Both the position numbers and the translations under genes were made by a program. From assembly GCF_006385705.1 (NCBI RefSeq), contig NZ_VFRQ01000005.1, forward strand, positions 1-64,000: 64,000 bases of DNA, in the 5' to 3' direction. The stretch comes from Pontibacter mangrovi (GTDB lineage Bacteria; Bacteroidota; Bacteroidia; Cytophagales; Hymenobacteraceae). Below, one piece after another: positions 36,126 through 44,774 of this stretch. Below the pieces are notes generated by a model. The model ran no database searches. It saw only the letters and a program-made list of their open reading frames with translations, and was not told where the DNA came from. The first letter of the stretch is position 1. Every line of letters begins with the position of its first letter.

Positions 36126-36878
36126 TTAATTAAACGTGAGATGCTTATAGTCGCCGGGCACGCCAAACGGGAAAGTGAGCGGCTCCTCGGACACGGTTAC
36201 ACGGCTGTGGCGCAGCGTAAAGTCCGACACTTCGCCTTTTTGCAGCACCTGTGCAATTAACTCATGCGCGAACGGCACCTGCCCAATCGGCTCAAAGCTG
36301 TTATACTTCACGGTGATGGTATTGCCTGTGTTGATATCCTCGGCGTTCAGCTGCTTCAGCTTGTTGTTGAGGCTGCTGATAAAGTAGTCGAACGTAAGAT
36401 TTTGGCGCTGCTGCTGCACGTGTTGCAGGTCTCCGGTGTCCATTACCTTCTCAGCGCCCGCAGCCTGGTAATTGCCCAAAAGTATGGACTGCAGCACTTC
36501 AAAATTCAGGTCTACCTGTAGCTTGTTGCGCAGAAAACCATAATCCGTGGCGGCATACTCTTTCTTCAGGCGGTTCATAAAGTATACGGAATCCTGGGTA
36601 AGCATCATCCGGGCGGCTTCTATGCCCAACCCAGGCAGCACCGACACCCATATCACACTGTCCTTCCGCATGCGAATGCTTACACCCGAAGACAGGTTGT
36701 CGTTTTTGTCGTTTAGCGTGATTTGGCCTTTGGCGCTGAGATAGGTGAATTCCAGGTTGTCTACCTTCACCTCGCCTACGGTAGTAGTGGCAGCGGAGGC
36801 GGCGGTAGGCACGGTTTCCTTCTTACAACTTGCCAACAGTAGCAGGCTGCACAGGGAAAGCAGCAAATATTTACTCAT
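36126..36878 (-). CDS. DUF4292 lipoprotein
   Basis: 250 residues. The N-terminus is a lipoprotein signal with lipobox LASC (Cys18), and the rest is a soluble domain of alternating beta-strands typical of DUF4292 (KVDNLEFTYLSAKGQI, VSIRMRKDSVIWVSV, KEYAATDYGFLRNKLQ). I understand this family to be related to the LolA/LolB/LppX-type fold; if so it could handle lipids or lipoproteins at the outer membrane, but that is inference. The start overlaps the TPR gene's stop by 8 bases, and EnvC follows, a recurrent trio in Bacteroidota. Confidence 0.85.
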   Translation of the reverse strand: MSKYLLLSLCSLLLLASCKKETVPTAASAATTTVGEVKVDNLEFTYLSAKGQITLNDKNDNLSSGVSIRMRKDSVIWVSVLPGLGIEAARMMLTQDSVYFMNRLKKEYAATDYGFLRNKLQVDLNFEVLQSILLGNYQAAGAEKVMDTGDLQHVQQQRQNLTFDYFISSLNNKLKQLNAEDINTGNTITVKYNSFEPIGQVPFAHELIAQVLQKGEVSDFTLRHSRVTVSEEPLTFPFGVPGDYKHLTFN

Positions 36879-38628
36879 AGAGTTTCTTTTCTTTGATCTT
36901 GCGGTCGATAAAGGCAGAGGCCTCGCCTTTGAGTTTTGCTTTTTGCCACTGGCTTACGGCTTCTTCTTTTTTACCTAGTTTAAACAGCACATCGCCGTAG
37001 TGCTCTACAATAGTGGCATCATCGGAGATGGCCACGGCCTGCTCCAGGTATTTGCGGGCTTCGCTATAGTTGCCCTGTTTGTATAGCACCCACGCATGGG
37101 TATCCAGGTAAGTGGGGTTGGTGGGGTGCTGTTTAACAAGGCGCTCCGACATCTGCCTGGCCTGGTCCAGTTTCTCTCCCCGCATCGACAGGAAGTAGCT
37201 GTAGTTGTTCAGCACATGCTCGTTGTCGGCATCCTGCGCCAAAACCGCCTCATACGCCGCGTCAGACTTCGTATAATCTTTCAGGGAGTTGTAGCTGTCG
37301 CCCAGCTGCATGTTAAACTGCATCTCCAGCTCAGGCTCATTCAAAGACAGGCGCTTACCGTACTCCAGAGACTTTACTGCCTTCTCAAAGTTCTTTTCTA
37401 TTAAATGGCCCGTGCCGCTGTAGAACCAGAACACAGCCTGGTTCGGGAACAGCTCCAGCGCCTGCTCTGCATGCTTTACCATGGCGGCAGGGTCTTCTAG
37501 TTCTGCGTCTAACAGTACAATCTGCTGCCAAATCTTAAAATGGGAATCATCGAGCTTTACAGCCTCTAAATAATTATTGCGTGCCGTTTCTTTCTGTCCT
37601 ACAATCGTTTGCAGGTCGGCGGCTACGGCGTAGGCTTTGGCCTCATCCGGGTGCTTTTCAATGGTCAGGTCTACCAGTTCCAGGGCAAGGGGCTCTATCT
37701 GCGGGTTAGGCAGCTGTCGAATAAAATCCACCAAAATGCGCACTTTCGTATCGATATCGAGGTTGGCGCTGGCAAAGGCAAGCTTTACCTGCTTCTCCGA
37801 CTCCTCCAGCTTGCCCTGCTGGCGGTTCAGGTCCGAGAGCATGAGGTGTGCAAACGGGTTGTTCGGGTCCAGGCGCAGGGCCTTGTTCAGGGTAGTGATG
37901 GCTTCCTCGGGGCGCCGGGCCGCATTATACAGCTCTGCCTGCGACAGGAAGTAATTCATCTCCGACGGGTTGGCCTTTAATAGCTTCTCGCCCTCGGCAA
38001 TGGCTTTGTCCACGTTTTTCTGGCGCAGGTATATCTGCTGGCGGTTTACCAGCAGCTGCTCCATTTCGCCAAACTCCTTCTCAATACGGTCGTAGGTGCG
38101 CAGGGCATCATCGTAGCGCGATTGGGCCAGGTACAGGTCAGCCAGGTTAAAGAGGTATTCATTGGAGTTGGGCACATTGCGCAGCAGGTCGTTAAAAGCC
38201 TGTGCGGCGGCATTAAACTGCTGCTGCTCAGAGTATAGCTGCGCCAGCAGCAAATAATAGTAGGCGTTTGTTTTTTCGAGGTTAGAAGCAGCCAGCGCAA
38301 AAGGCATGGCAGATTTAAACTCCTTCAGGTGCAGGTAGGTTTCGCCGATCTTATAGTTCAGCGCAGCGTTGTTGGGTGTTACCGTGTACGCTTTTTGAAA
38401 AAGCTGGAGGGCTTGTTGGTAGTCCTCCAGCATAAAATATTTCATCCCATCCAGAAACAAAGCCTCGCTTACCTGCTTGTCGTGCTCGCTAGGGGCGGGT
38501 GCCTGCGGTGCAGGGGCTTCCTGTGCGGCCTTCGCCTTTTTCCTTTTCGAGGACTGTGCCGCACTTTGGTGGGTGGCTACAAGGGCCAGGCAGCAGGTGG
38601 CAAGTATAAAGTTTCTGAATGTGTTCAT
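36871..38628 (-). CDS. tetratricopeptide repeat protein
   Basis: 585 residues with a signal peptide (ending near AAQ, residue 25), a low-complexity A/P/K stretch (about 28-50), then about a dozen TPR units (A-x-x-x-G-x-x-Y/F style: YQQALQLFQKAYTVTPNNAA, KSAMPFALAASNLEKTNAYY and so on). It is predicted to be a periplasmic scaffold for protein contacts. It overlaps the DUF4292 lipoprotein gene and lies 3 bases after a nucleotidyltransferase gene, suggesting a tightly coupled envelope operon. Exact function unknown. Confidence 0.85.
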   Translation of the reverse strand: MNTFRNFILATCCLALVATHQSAAQSSKRKKAKAAQEAPAPQAPAPSEHDKQVSEALFLDGMKYFMLEDYQQALQLFQKAYTVTPNNAALNYKIGETYLHLKEFKSAMPFALAASNLEKTNAYYYLLLAQLYSEQQQFNAAAQAFNDLLRNVPNSNEYLFNLADLYLAQSRYDDALRTYDRIEKEFGEMEQLLVNRQQIYLRQKNVDKAIAEGEKLLKANPSEMNYFLSQAELYNAARRPEEAITTLNKALRLDPNNPFAHLMLSDLNRQQGKLEESEKQVKLAFASANLDIDTKVRILVDFIRQLPNPQIEPLALELVDLTIEKHPDEAKAYAVAADLQTIVGQKETARNNYLEAVKLDDSHFKIWQQIVLLDAELEDPAAMVKHAEQALELFPNQAVFWFYSGTGHLIEKNFEKAVKSLEYGKRLSLNEPELEMQFNMQLGDSYNSLKDYTKSDAAYEAVLAQDADNEHVLNNYSYFLSMRGEKLDQARQMSERLVKQHPTNPTYLDTHAWVLYKQGNYSEARKYLEQAVAISDDATIVEHYGDVLFKLGKKEEAVSQWQKAKLKGEASAFIDRKIKEKKLYE

Positions 38629-38631
38629 GTG

Positions 38632-39639
38632 TTACTCCGCAAGTGTGTTGTAGTCGCCGAGGCTGAGGTCAGACTGGCGCCCCTCATACACAACAAAGTT
38701 GCCGAGCATTGAGTTTGCAACGTTGCCGTTTTTGAGGACGGTGTTCTCCTGAATAATGGAGTTGCTCACCACGGAGTTTACTACGCTTGTGCCGTTGCCG
38801 ATAGAGGCATGCGGCCCAACCACCGAGTTGGTGATCTGTGCGTTTTCGCCAATGTATACCGGCGGAATGATCACTGCGTTCTCCAGCTTCGCCGACGAGG
38901 CCACCAGGCCTTCCTCATCCTTTATATACTCTAAATAGCGTTGATTAGTATAAACAGTTGCGTTTTTATTTCCGCAATCGAGCCACTCAGAGATAACGGC
39001 AGGTATAAACTTGGTGCCCTTGTTCTTCATGTTCTCCAGGGCGTTGGTCAGCTGGTACTCGCCTTTGTCCTTGATGTCATTGTCGAGCAGGTACTGCAGC
39101 TCCTCGCGCAGGTAAGCGCCGTCGCGGAAGTAGTAGATGCCGATGATGGCCAGGTCCGACACGAAGTGCTCCGGCTTCTCCACAAAGTCGGTGATTTCGT
39201 TGTTCTCGTTTAGCTTTACTACGCCAAACGGGCGCGGGTCCTCCACGCGCTGTACCCAGATGGTGCCGTCGGCGTTGGTGTCTAGCTGAAAATCGGCCTT
39301 GAAGAGCGTGTCAGCAAAGGCCACCACTACTTTTCCTTCCAGAGATTCTTTGGCGCAAAGTATGGCGTGTGCCGTGCCCAGGGCTTCCTCCTGGTATACG
39401 ATAGTGCCTTTGGCGCCAATCTGCGTGGCGATTTCCCTCAGGTCGTTTTCCACTTCCTCTCCGAAGTGCCCGATAATGAAGGCTACTTCCTCAATCGGCT
39501 CGTGGCAGACTTTGGCGATATCCTCCACCAGGCGCTGCACAATTGGTTTGCCTGCGATAGGTATAAGCGGTTTTGGGACTGTAAGTGTGTGCGGGCGCAT
39601 GCGTTTGCCCATTCCGGCCATCGGTACAATAATCCTCAT
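38632..39639 (-). CDS. sugar-phosphate nucleotidyltransferase with left-handed beta-helix
   Basis: 335 residues. The N-terminal GT-A-like domain carries the signature GMGKRMRPHTLTVPKPLIP, then ALGTAHAIL and VVVAFADTLF and the metal/sugar region DFVEKPEHF. The C-terminal part (about 245-330) is made of hexapeptide beta-helix rungs (AVIIPPVYIGENAQITNSVV). This is the family that makes NDP-sugars from sugar 1-phosphates (glucose-1-phosphate thymidylyl-, mannose-1-phosphate guanylyl- or bifunctional UDP-GlcNAc-type); the sugar cannot be decided. Close neighbours are a polysaccharide flippase and dut, fitting cell-surface sugar synthesis. Confidence 0.88.
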   Translation of the reverse strand: MRIIVPMAGMGKRMRPHTLTVPKPLIPIAGKPIVQRLVEDIAKVCHEPIEEVAFIIGHFGEEVENDLREIATQIGAKGTIVYQEEALGTAHAILCAKESLEGKVVVAFADTLFKADFQLDTNADGTIWVQRVEDPRPFGVVKLNENNEITDFVEKPEHFVSDLAIIGIYYFRDGAYLREELQYLLDNDIKDKGEYQLTNALENMKNKGTKFIPAVISEWLDCGNKNATVYTNQRYLEYIKDEEGLVASSAKLENAVIIPPVYIGENAQITNSVVGPHASIGNGTSVVNSVVSNSIIQENTVLKNGNVANSMLGNFVVYEGRQSDLSLGDYNTLAE

Positions 39640-39753
39640 AGCTATTTTGTATCTGTTTTTATATTCGATCTACAGCGCTTTGCTGCAGTTTTTTACTTGT
39701 TGTTGGTTAATTGTTGTGCGTTAACCGGGGTTATACTTGAGTGCGGTCAACGA

Positions 39754-40206
39754 TCATTTAACTCCCGTGCTGCCGTAGCCGCCCGCACCGCGCTCGGTGT
39801 CGGTAAGGGCGGTTGTCTCCTGCCATTCCACGCGCTCATACTTAGCCACCACCATCTGGGCAATGCGCTCGCCGTCTTCCACCACAAAAGCCTGGTCCGA
39901 TAGGTTTACCAGCAGCACTTTTATCTCGCCGCGGTAATCAGCATCTATCGTGCCGGGGCTGTTTACAATGGAAATACCATGCTTGTAGGCCAAACCGCTC
40001 CTGGGGCGTATCTGCGCCTCGTGGCCCTCAGGCAGCTCTATAAAAATACCTGTCGGGATAAGGGCGCGCTGCAGTGGCTTCAACGTAACCGGCGCCTCCA
40101 GGTTTGCCCGCAAATCCATGCCGGCAGCATGTATGGTTTGGTAGCCGGGTAAAGCATGCTTTGATTGGTTAATGACGTTAACCGGCAGGTTCTTGTTGTT
40201 GGTCAT
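39754..40206 (-). CDS. dut: dUTP diphosphatase
   Basis: 150 residues with all five trimeric dUTPase motifs: AGMDLRA (1), [11 protein letters not shown] (2), [14 protein letters not shown] with the catalytic aspartate (3), [10 protein letters not shown] (4) and [10 protein letters not shown] (5). It converts dUTP to dUMP and keeps uracil out of DNA. It lies 15 bases after the flippase gene on the same strand. A 114-base gap with one heptamer separates it from the downstream nucleotidyltransferase. Confidence 0.97.
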   Translation of the reverse strand: MTNNKNLPVNVINQSKHALPGYQTIHAAGMDLRANLEAPVTLKPLQRALIPTGIFIELPEGHEAQIRPRSGLAYKHGISIVNSPGTIDADYRGEIKVLLVNLSDQAFVVEDGERIAQMVVAKYERVEWQETTALTDTERGAGGYGSTGVK

Positions 40207-40221
40207 CTTTAAATATACAGA

Positions 40222-41718
40222 TTAAAATTTTAGGAAGCGAGGGCGCTCCCGCAGCCATACTATGGCTAAAAAGACCGCGCAGGCCGCCATCCGGAAGGCA
40301 TGGCGCAGCCAGAAGTTCTCAATGTCAATGTATAAAGCTAGCCACACCAGGCCTATAGCCAGCAGGATATAGCCCAGGATGCTCTTTGTTGGGTAAGGAA
40401 TAGGGTAATGGCGGTTGCCCAGCAGGTAACTGACAAGGGCCATGCTAAAGTAGCAGATCAGGGTGGCGATGGCCGAGCCCATGTAACCGATTACAGGTAT
40501 GAGCAGCAGGTTGAAAAGCAGCGTAACTGCCGCGCCGCCAAAGCTGATGTAGGTGCCATACTGCGTTTTATCCGTAAGCTTGAACCACACCGACAGGTTA
40601 TAGTATACGCCCAGGAACAGGTTGGCCAGCAGCAGCACCGGCACTACCATGATGCCCTCGCGGTAGGCCTCGCTGCGCAGAAACAGGGCAAAGTCCTCCA
40701 GGTTGGCCGAGATAAAGAGGAAAATAAAGGCGCAGGCAATCACAAACCACTTCATGATCAGCGCGAAGGTCTGCGGCGAGTTCTTGTCCTCAGCCTGCGA
40801 GAAAAAGAACGGCTCGGCGGCGTAGCGGAAAGCCTGTATGGCCAGCGTCATAAAGATCGAGAGTTTGTAGCAGGCGCTGTAGATGCCCACCACGGCCTCG
40901 TTGCTGTGTGCGGGATAAAAGCCCTCCGGCAGCCACTCCTCCAAGAGTATACGGTCTATCACCTCGTTTACCATGCCCGCCAGGCCCATGAAGAGCAGCG
41001 GGTAGGCGTACACCAGCATCGGGCGCAGCAGCTCCCGGTTAAACTCAAACCTGAAGATGCTAAGCTCGCGCCACAGCATGGGTATGAGCAGCGCGTTGGC
41101 CACTAGGTTGATGAGGAAGATGTAGCCGATGCCGAAATCCGGGTCATAGATTTTCGAAATCAGCGGCCTTAGCTCCTGCAGGTACTCGCCCAGGTAAATG
41201 CTGCGGCACACCACCAGGAAGAACAGGTTGGCCCCCACGGTTACAAGTATGTTTGCCATCTTGATGGAGGCAAACTTTACCGCTTTGTTCTGTAGCCGGA
41301 GCCATGCAAAGGGTATGGCCACAATGGCATCTATGGCAAGTATAAGCGCCAGCCAGATGATGTAGTTTTGCTCCTGCGCAGTATATTCTTTGTAATCGGC
41401 AATGGCCCCGGAGGCAAGTATAAGTATGGACGTGAAGACGACGCTGGAGCCGATGATCAGGCTGAGCACCTGCCTGTAGAGCTTGCGCTGGTCTGCATCC
41501 GGCTTGTTGGCAAACCGAAAAAAAGCGGTCTCCATGCCATAGGTATACAGTATGTTGAAGAAGCCCACAAAAGCGTACAGGTACGACACCACGCCATACT
41601 CAGCCGGCATAAAGACGGCGGTATAAACTGGTACCAACAGGTAATTTAAGGCTCTGCCAACAATACTGCTTAGACCATAGGCGGCAGTTTGCCCGACCAA
41701 TTTCTTGGCTATACTCAT
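40222..41718 (-). CDS. oligosaccharide flippase (MOP/Wzx-like)
   Basis: 498 residues with about 12-14 predicted membrane spans. The N-terminus (LVGQTAAYGLSSIVGRALNYLLVP followed by YGVVSYLYAFVGFFNILYTYGMETAFFR, here split) is typical of the polysaccharide biosynthesis/MATE-like superfamily. It probably flips a lipid-linked sugar precursor across the inner membrane for surface polysaccharide or lipopolysaccharide assembly. The following nucleotidyltransferase supports a glycan role. No glycosyltransferase lies next to it, so the polymer is unknown. The enoyl-CoA hydratase upstream is 33 bases away. Confidence 0.88.
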   Translation of the reverse strand: MSIAKKLVGQTAAYGLSSIVGRALNYLLVPVYTAVFMPAEYGVVSYLYAFVGFFNILYTYGMETAFFRFANKPDADQRKLYRQVLSLIIGSSVVFTSILILASGAIADYKEYTAQEQNYIIWLALILAIDAIVAIPFAWLRLQNKAVKFASIKMANILVTVGANLFFLVVCRSIYLGEYLQELRPLISKIYDPDFGIGYIFLINLVANALLIPMLWRELSIFRFEFNRELLRPMLVYAYPLLFMGLAGMVNEVIDRILLEEWLPEGFYPAHSNEAVVGIYSACYKLSIFMTLAIQAFRYAAEPFFFSQAEDKNSPQTFALIMKWFVIACAFIFLFISANLEDFALFLRSEAYREGIMVVPVLLLANLFLGVYYNLSVWFKLTDKTQYGTYISFGGAAVTLLFNLLLIPVIGYMGSAIATLICYFSMALVSYLLGNRHYPIPYPTKSILGYILLAIGLVWLALYIDIENFWLRHAFRMAACAVFLAIVWLRERPRFLKF

Positions 41719-41751
41719 GCGTTCTGTATCAGGGTCGGGGTAAGGTGTATT

Positions 41752-42534
41752 TTAGTTGCCGGTAAAGTTGGCCTTGCGCTTCTCGATAAAGGCACTGGTG
41801 CCTTCTACAAAGTCCTCGGAGGTGCAGCAGCGGGCAAAGGCATTGGCTTCTGTTTGGTAGCCGTTCTCATCGTTGTTGAACACGGCGTTTACGCACTCAA
41901 TAACCAAACCTACGGCTAGCGGGGCCTTGCCCATGATCTTTTCCATAATCTCGACGCTCTTTGCCATCAGCTGCTCCTGCGGCACCACATGGTTTACAAG
42001 GCCAAGCTGCAGGGCCTCCTGCGCCCCAACCATGTCGGCTGTCATCATCAGTTCCATGGCTTTGCCCTTGCCAACCAGCTGTGTCAGGCGCTGGGTGCCG
42101 CCGTAGCCCGGAATCAGGCCCAGGTTTACTTCCGGCTGCCCGAAGCGTGCGTTTTCTGCGGCCACGCGTATGTGGCAGGCCATAGCCAGTTCACAGCCTC
42201 CGCCCAGAGCAAAGCCGTTCACGGCCGCAATCACGGGTTTGTTGCTGCGCTCAATCATGGCAAACACGTCCTGGCCACGCTCTGCAAAGCTACGGGCCGT
42301 CACCTCGCTCAGCTCGGCAATCTCTGTAATGTCGGCGCCGGCTACAAACGCTTTGGGGCCAGCTCCGGTAATAATGGCGCCTTTTACTTCTTCATCATCA
42401 TAAACCTGCTGCATGGCGTTTCTTATTTCCCTGATAGTGTCTATATTCAGGGCGTTTAATTTATCAACGCGGTTAATGGTGATGGTCAGGATGCCTTGCT
42501 GCAGGTCTAGCAGGAGGTTTTCGTATATTGCCAT
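41752..42534 (-). CDS. enoyl-CoA hydratase/isomerase family protein
   Basis: 260 residues, a typical crotonase. The oxyanion-hole/CoA motif KAFVAGADITEI and GGGCELAMACH are present, and both catalytic glutamates are there: Glu115 in GGGCELA and Glu135 in GQPEVNLGLIPG, 20 residues apart as in hydratases. It therefore most likely hydrates 2-enoyl-CoA in fatty acid oxidation or a related pathway. The next gene on the same strand is the flippase 33 bases downstream, with no obvious metabolic link; transcription may start here. The upstream region is divergent to mscL. Confidence 0.93.
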   Translation of the reverse strand: MAIYENLLLDLQQGILTITINRVDKLNALNIDTIREIRNAMQQVYDDEEVKGAIITGAGPKAFVAGADITEIAELSEVTARSFAERGQDVFAMIERSNKPVIAAVNGFALGGGCELAMACHIRVAAENARFGQPEVNLGLIPGYGGTQRLTQLVGKGKAMELMMTADMVGAQEALQLGLVNHVVPQEQLMAKSVEIMEKIMGKAPLAVGLVIECVNAVFNNDENGYQTEANAFARCCTSEDFVEGTSAFIEKRKANFTGN

Positions 42535-42704
42535 AGTTTCGTGTCAGTTCTGGTTAGAATCTGTTTTCTTTGCCACAAATATAAGGATTTAGTTCAATTA
42601 GGAACAGCTGTTGAAAGCGCAGGCCTTACGGAGGAGCAGGGTATGGGCTGGTGCCGTGCTTTTTTAGGTGCTTCAGATGAAATTTCACTCTAAACATTAT
42701 ACGT

Positions 42705-43154
42705 ATGAGCTTTTTCGGAGAGTTTAAAAAGTTTGCCGTGAAGGGCAACGTGATCGACCTGGCGGTAGGTGTGGTTATCGGTGCCGCTTTTGGCGCCATC
42801 ACCAAGTCTCTGGTAGATGACATCATCATGCCTCCGCTTGGCCTAATGATCAGCGGCATAGACTTCAGCTCGCTGCAAGTGGTGCTAAAGGAGGCGGTGG
42901 TGGAGAACGGTGAGGTAGTTACCCAGGCCGTGGCTATCCGTTACGGAAATTTCCTGCAAGTGGTCCTTAACTTCATCATCATTGCCTTTGCCATTTTCCT
43001 GCTGGTGCGCGGCATTAACCGCATGCGTGAAAAAGAAGCTGCCAAGCCGGCCCCGCCAGTAAACAAGCAGGAAGTGCTGCTGGCCGAAATCCGAGACCTG
43101 TTAAAGGGAGAGCATCCTGCCGGAGCCTCCGATCCTCATAATAAAGTAGTATAA
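42705..43154 (+). CDS. mscL: large-conductance mechanosensitive channel
   Basis: 149 residues with the two-span MscL layout: a short amphipathic N-terminus ([20 protein letters not shown]), TM1 with the pore-lining glycines ([12 protein letters not shown]), a periplasmic loop and TM2 ([17 protein letters not shown]), ending in a charged cytoplasmic helix. It opens under membrane tension to release solutes on osmotic downshock. The ATG sits near the start of the divergent region with the enoyl-CoA hydratase; the DUF3078 gene follows 15 bases later. Confidence 0.97.
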   Translation: MSFFGEFKKFAVKGNVIDLAVGVVIGAAFGAITKSLVDDIIMPPLGLMISGIDFSSLQVVLKEAVVENGEVVTQAVAIRYGNFLQVVLNFIIIAFAIFLLVRGINRMREKEAAKPAPPVNKQEVLLAEIRDLLKGEHPAGASDPHNKVV

Positions 43155-43169
43155 GTATATTGCCACATC

Positions 43170-44120
43170 ATGTTTTCTTACTATTGCCGTTCATTTTTAT
43201 TTGCTCTGATCTTTACTGTTATATCTAATGCCGCAGCCGTCGCGCAGTCGGCGGCTGCGGACTCCACCAATATCTGGGACTTCGGGGGGATGGGTGCTGT
43301 CAACTTTAGCCAGGTTAGTTTGTCTAACTGGGCTGCCGGTGGCCAAAACACCGTGTCGGTGCTGGGCAACGCCAACCTATACGCCAATTACGAAAAAGGG
43401 AAGAACACCTGGAACAACTCCGCTGACCTGACTTACGGCTTGGTGAAGCTGGAAGGGAGGCGCGTGCAGAAAAGCGACGATAAGCTGGAGCTGAACCTGA
43501 AGTATGGCTACCGGGCTTCTAAGCGCTGGTACTATACCTCGCAGCTAAACATACGCTCTCAGCTAATGCCCACCTACACCATTACCCGCGACACGCTAAA
43601 GTCTAACTTCTTTTCGCCGGCCGCTGTGCTTGCCTCCCTGGGTATGGACTATAAACCGAACGATAAGCTATCGGTCTTTATTTCGCCGTTTACCGGAAAG
43701 TTCACGATTGTGGCTAACCAGGGCCTGGCCGATAAGGGTGCTTTTGGCGTGAACCCGGCCGATAAAGACGCTGAAGGGAATCCTATACCGGGCACAGGCG
43801 ACCACGTGCGGAGGGAGTTCGGTGGCTACATCAACGTGCGTTACAAAAACGAGATCCTCAAGAACGTAACGCTGCAGTCTAAGCTGGACATGTTCTCTAA
43901 CTACCTGAAGAAACCGGAGAACGTGGACCTGAACTGGGAGAACCTCATCAACTTTAAGGTTAACAAAATTATATCGGCCAGCTTTTTTGCGCACATGATC
44001 TATGATGACGATGTGGATATAGACGTTGACCGCGACAACGACAGCAAAGTAGACGGGAAGGGGCCGCGCCTGCAGCTGAAACAGACCTTGGGTTTAGGGG
44101 TTTCGTACAAATTTAAATAG
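43170..44120 (+). CDS. DUF3078 outer membrane protein
   Basis: 316 residues with a signal peptide (cleaved near VAQ-SA, residue 26) and the DUF3078 hallmark FSQVSLSNWAAGGQNTVSV near the mature start. The rest is alternating beta-strands (KLELNLKYGYRASKRWYYTS, LNIRSQLMPTYTITRD) ending LGLGVSYKFK, consistent with a barrel inserted in the outer membrane. The family is essentially restricted to Bacteroidota and has no established function. It probably shares a transcript with mscL. Confidence 0.88.
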   Translation: MFSYYCRSFLFALIFTVISNAAAVAQSAAADSTNIWDFGGMGAVNFSQVSLSNWAAGGQNTVSVLGNANLYANYEKGKNTWNNSADLTYGLVKLEGRRVQKSDDKLELNLKYGYRASKRWYYTSQLNIRSQLMPTYTITRDTLKSNFFSPAAVLASLGMDYKPNDKLSVFISPFTGKFTIVANQGLADKGAFGVNPADKDAEGNPIPGTGDHVRREFGGYINVRYKNEILKNVTLQSKLDMFSNYLKKPENVDLNWENLINFKVNKIISASFFAHMIYDDDVDIDVDRDNDSKVDGKGPRLQLKQTLGLGVSYKFK

Positions 44121-44212
44121 CAGGAATTTTCTGCAGCCGCTTTGCGTTTTACAAAAAATGTATACTTTTAGAGCATGTTTGCGTTGTATACACTAAACAT
44201 TGTGAAGCTGTT

Positions 44213-44566
44213 ATGAAGAAATTGATTCTGTTGCTGTTTTCTCTTGGAATTGTACTTTTTGTATCAGAGGCCAAAGCTCAGTCCTCCTTAAGTAGCGACT
44301 CGGGCAAGGATGAGTTCTGGGGTACAACCAAAGCGCAAACGAAAGGCACTTCGGCAGATGCTGTTGGGCAGCGCGCCTCTGGGCTGGATGCACGTTTTAA
44401 TACCTACGAAGGCCAGACGCGCTCTAGCTTTGCTAAAAAGAGAATTGCCAACAGCAAACGCATGAAAGAGATTCTGAAGAAAGAGGATAAGATGATGAAA
44501 AAGCGCAAGCGGGATCGTCGTAACCTCAAAAGCCTGGGTTTGCTCAAAGGACCTGATGGCCACTAA
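44213..44566 (+). CDS. secreted small basic hypothetical protein
   Basis: 117 residues with a signal peptide (ILLLFSLGIVLFVSEAKA, cleaved near residue 23). The mature part has a short acidic stretch (SSDSGKDEFW) and then a strongly basic C-terminal half (KKRIANSKRMKEILKKED, KKRKRDRRNL). I do not recognise a family. The basic tail could bind nucleic acid or anionic surface polymer, which is speculation. Codon use matches its neighbours, and a strong terminator follows 38 bases downstream. Confidence 0.7.
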   Translation: MKKLILLLFSLGIVLFVSEAKAQSSLSSDSGKDEFWGTTKAQTKGTSADAVGQRASGLDARFNTYEGQTRSSFAKKRIANSKRMKEILKKEDKMMKKRKRDRRNLKSLGLLKGPDGH

Positions 44567-44604
44567 AGTATAAGTAAGTATAAATAACGGAGCTTATAAA
44601 ACGA

Positions 44605-44637
44605 GAGGGCTGCCCAAAGCGGGCAGCCCTCTTTTTT
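44605..44637 (+). terminator. strong terminator after the hypothetical gene
   Basis: GAGGGCTGCCC (44605-44615) pairs with GGGCAGCCCTC (44621-44631), followed by T6. Two direct heptamer copies precede it (AAGTATAAGTAAGTATA, 44569-44585 region). Confidence 0.9.
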
Positions 44638-44710
44638 GTTCTATGCCAAAGGCTGGCGCGTGCCTGTGCTGTTTATACTTTTAAGTATAAGAGACCAGGA
44701 ACAAAAACAA

Positions 44711-44746
44711 AACACCCGCTGCGGATACTTTGCCGCAGCGGGTGTT
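44711..44746 (-). terminator. infB terminator with surrounding heptamers
   Basis: Arms AACACCCGCTGCGG (44711-44724) and CCGCAGCGGGTGTT (44733-44746). TATACTTT follows directly on the plus strand, and an inverted pair TATACTT-TT-AAGTATA sits at 44674-44689. It ends the rimP-nusA-infB transcript. Confidence 0.85.
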
Positions 44747-44774
44747 TTTATACTTTGTACAGTAGTTATGCTTA

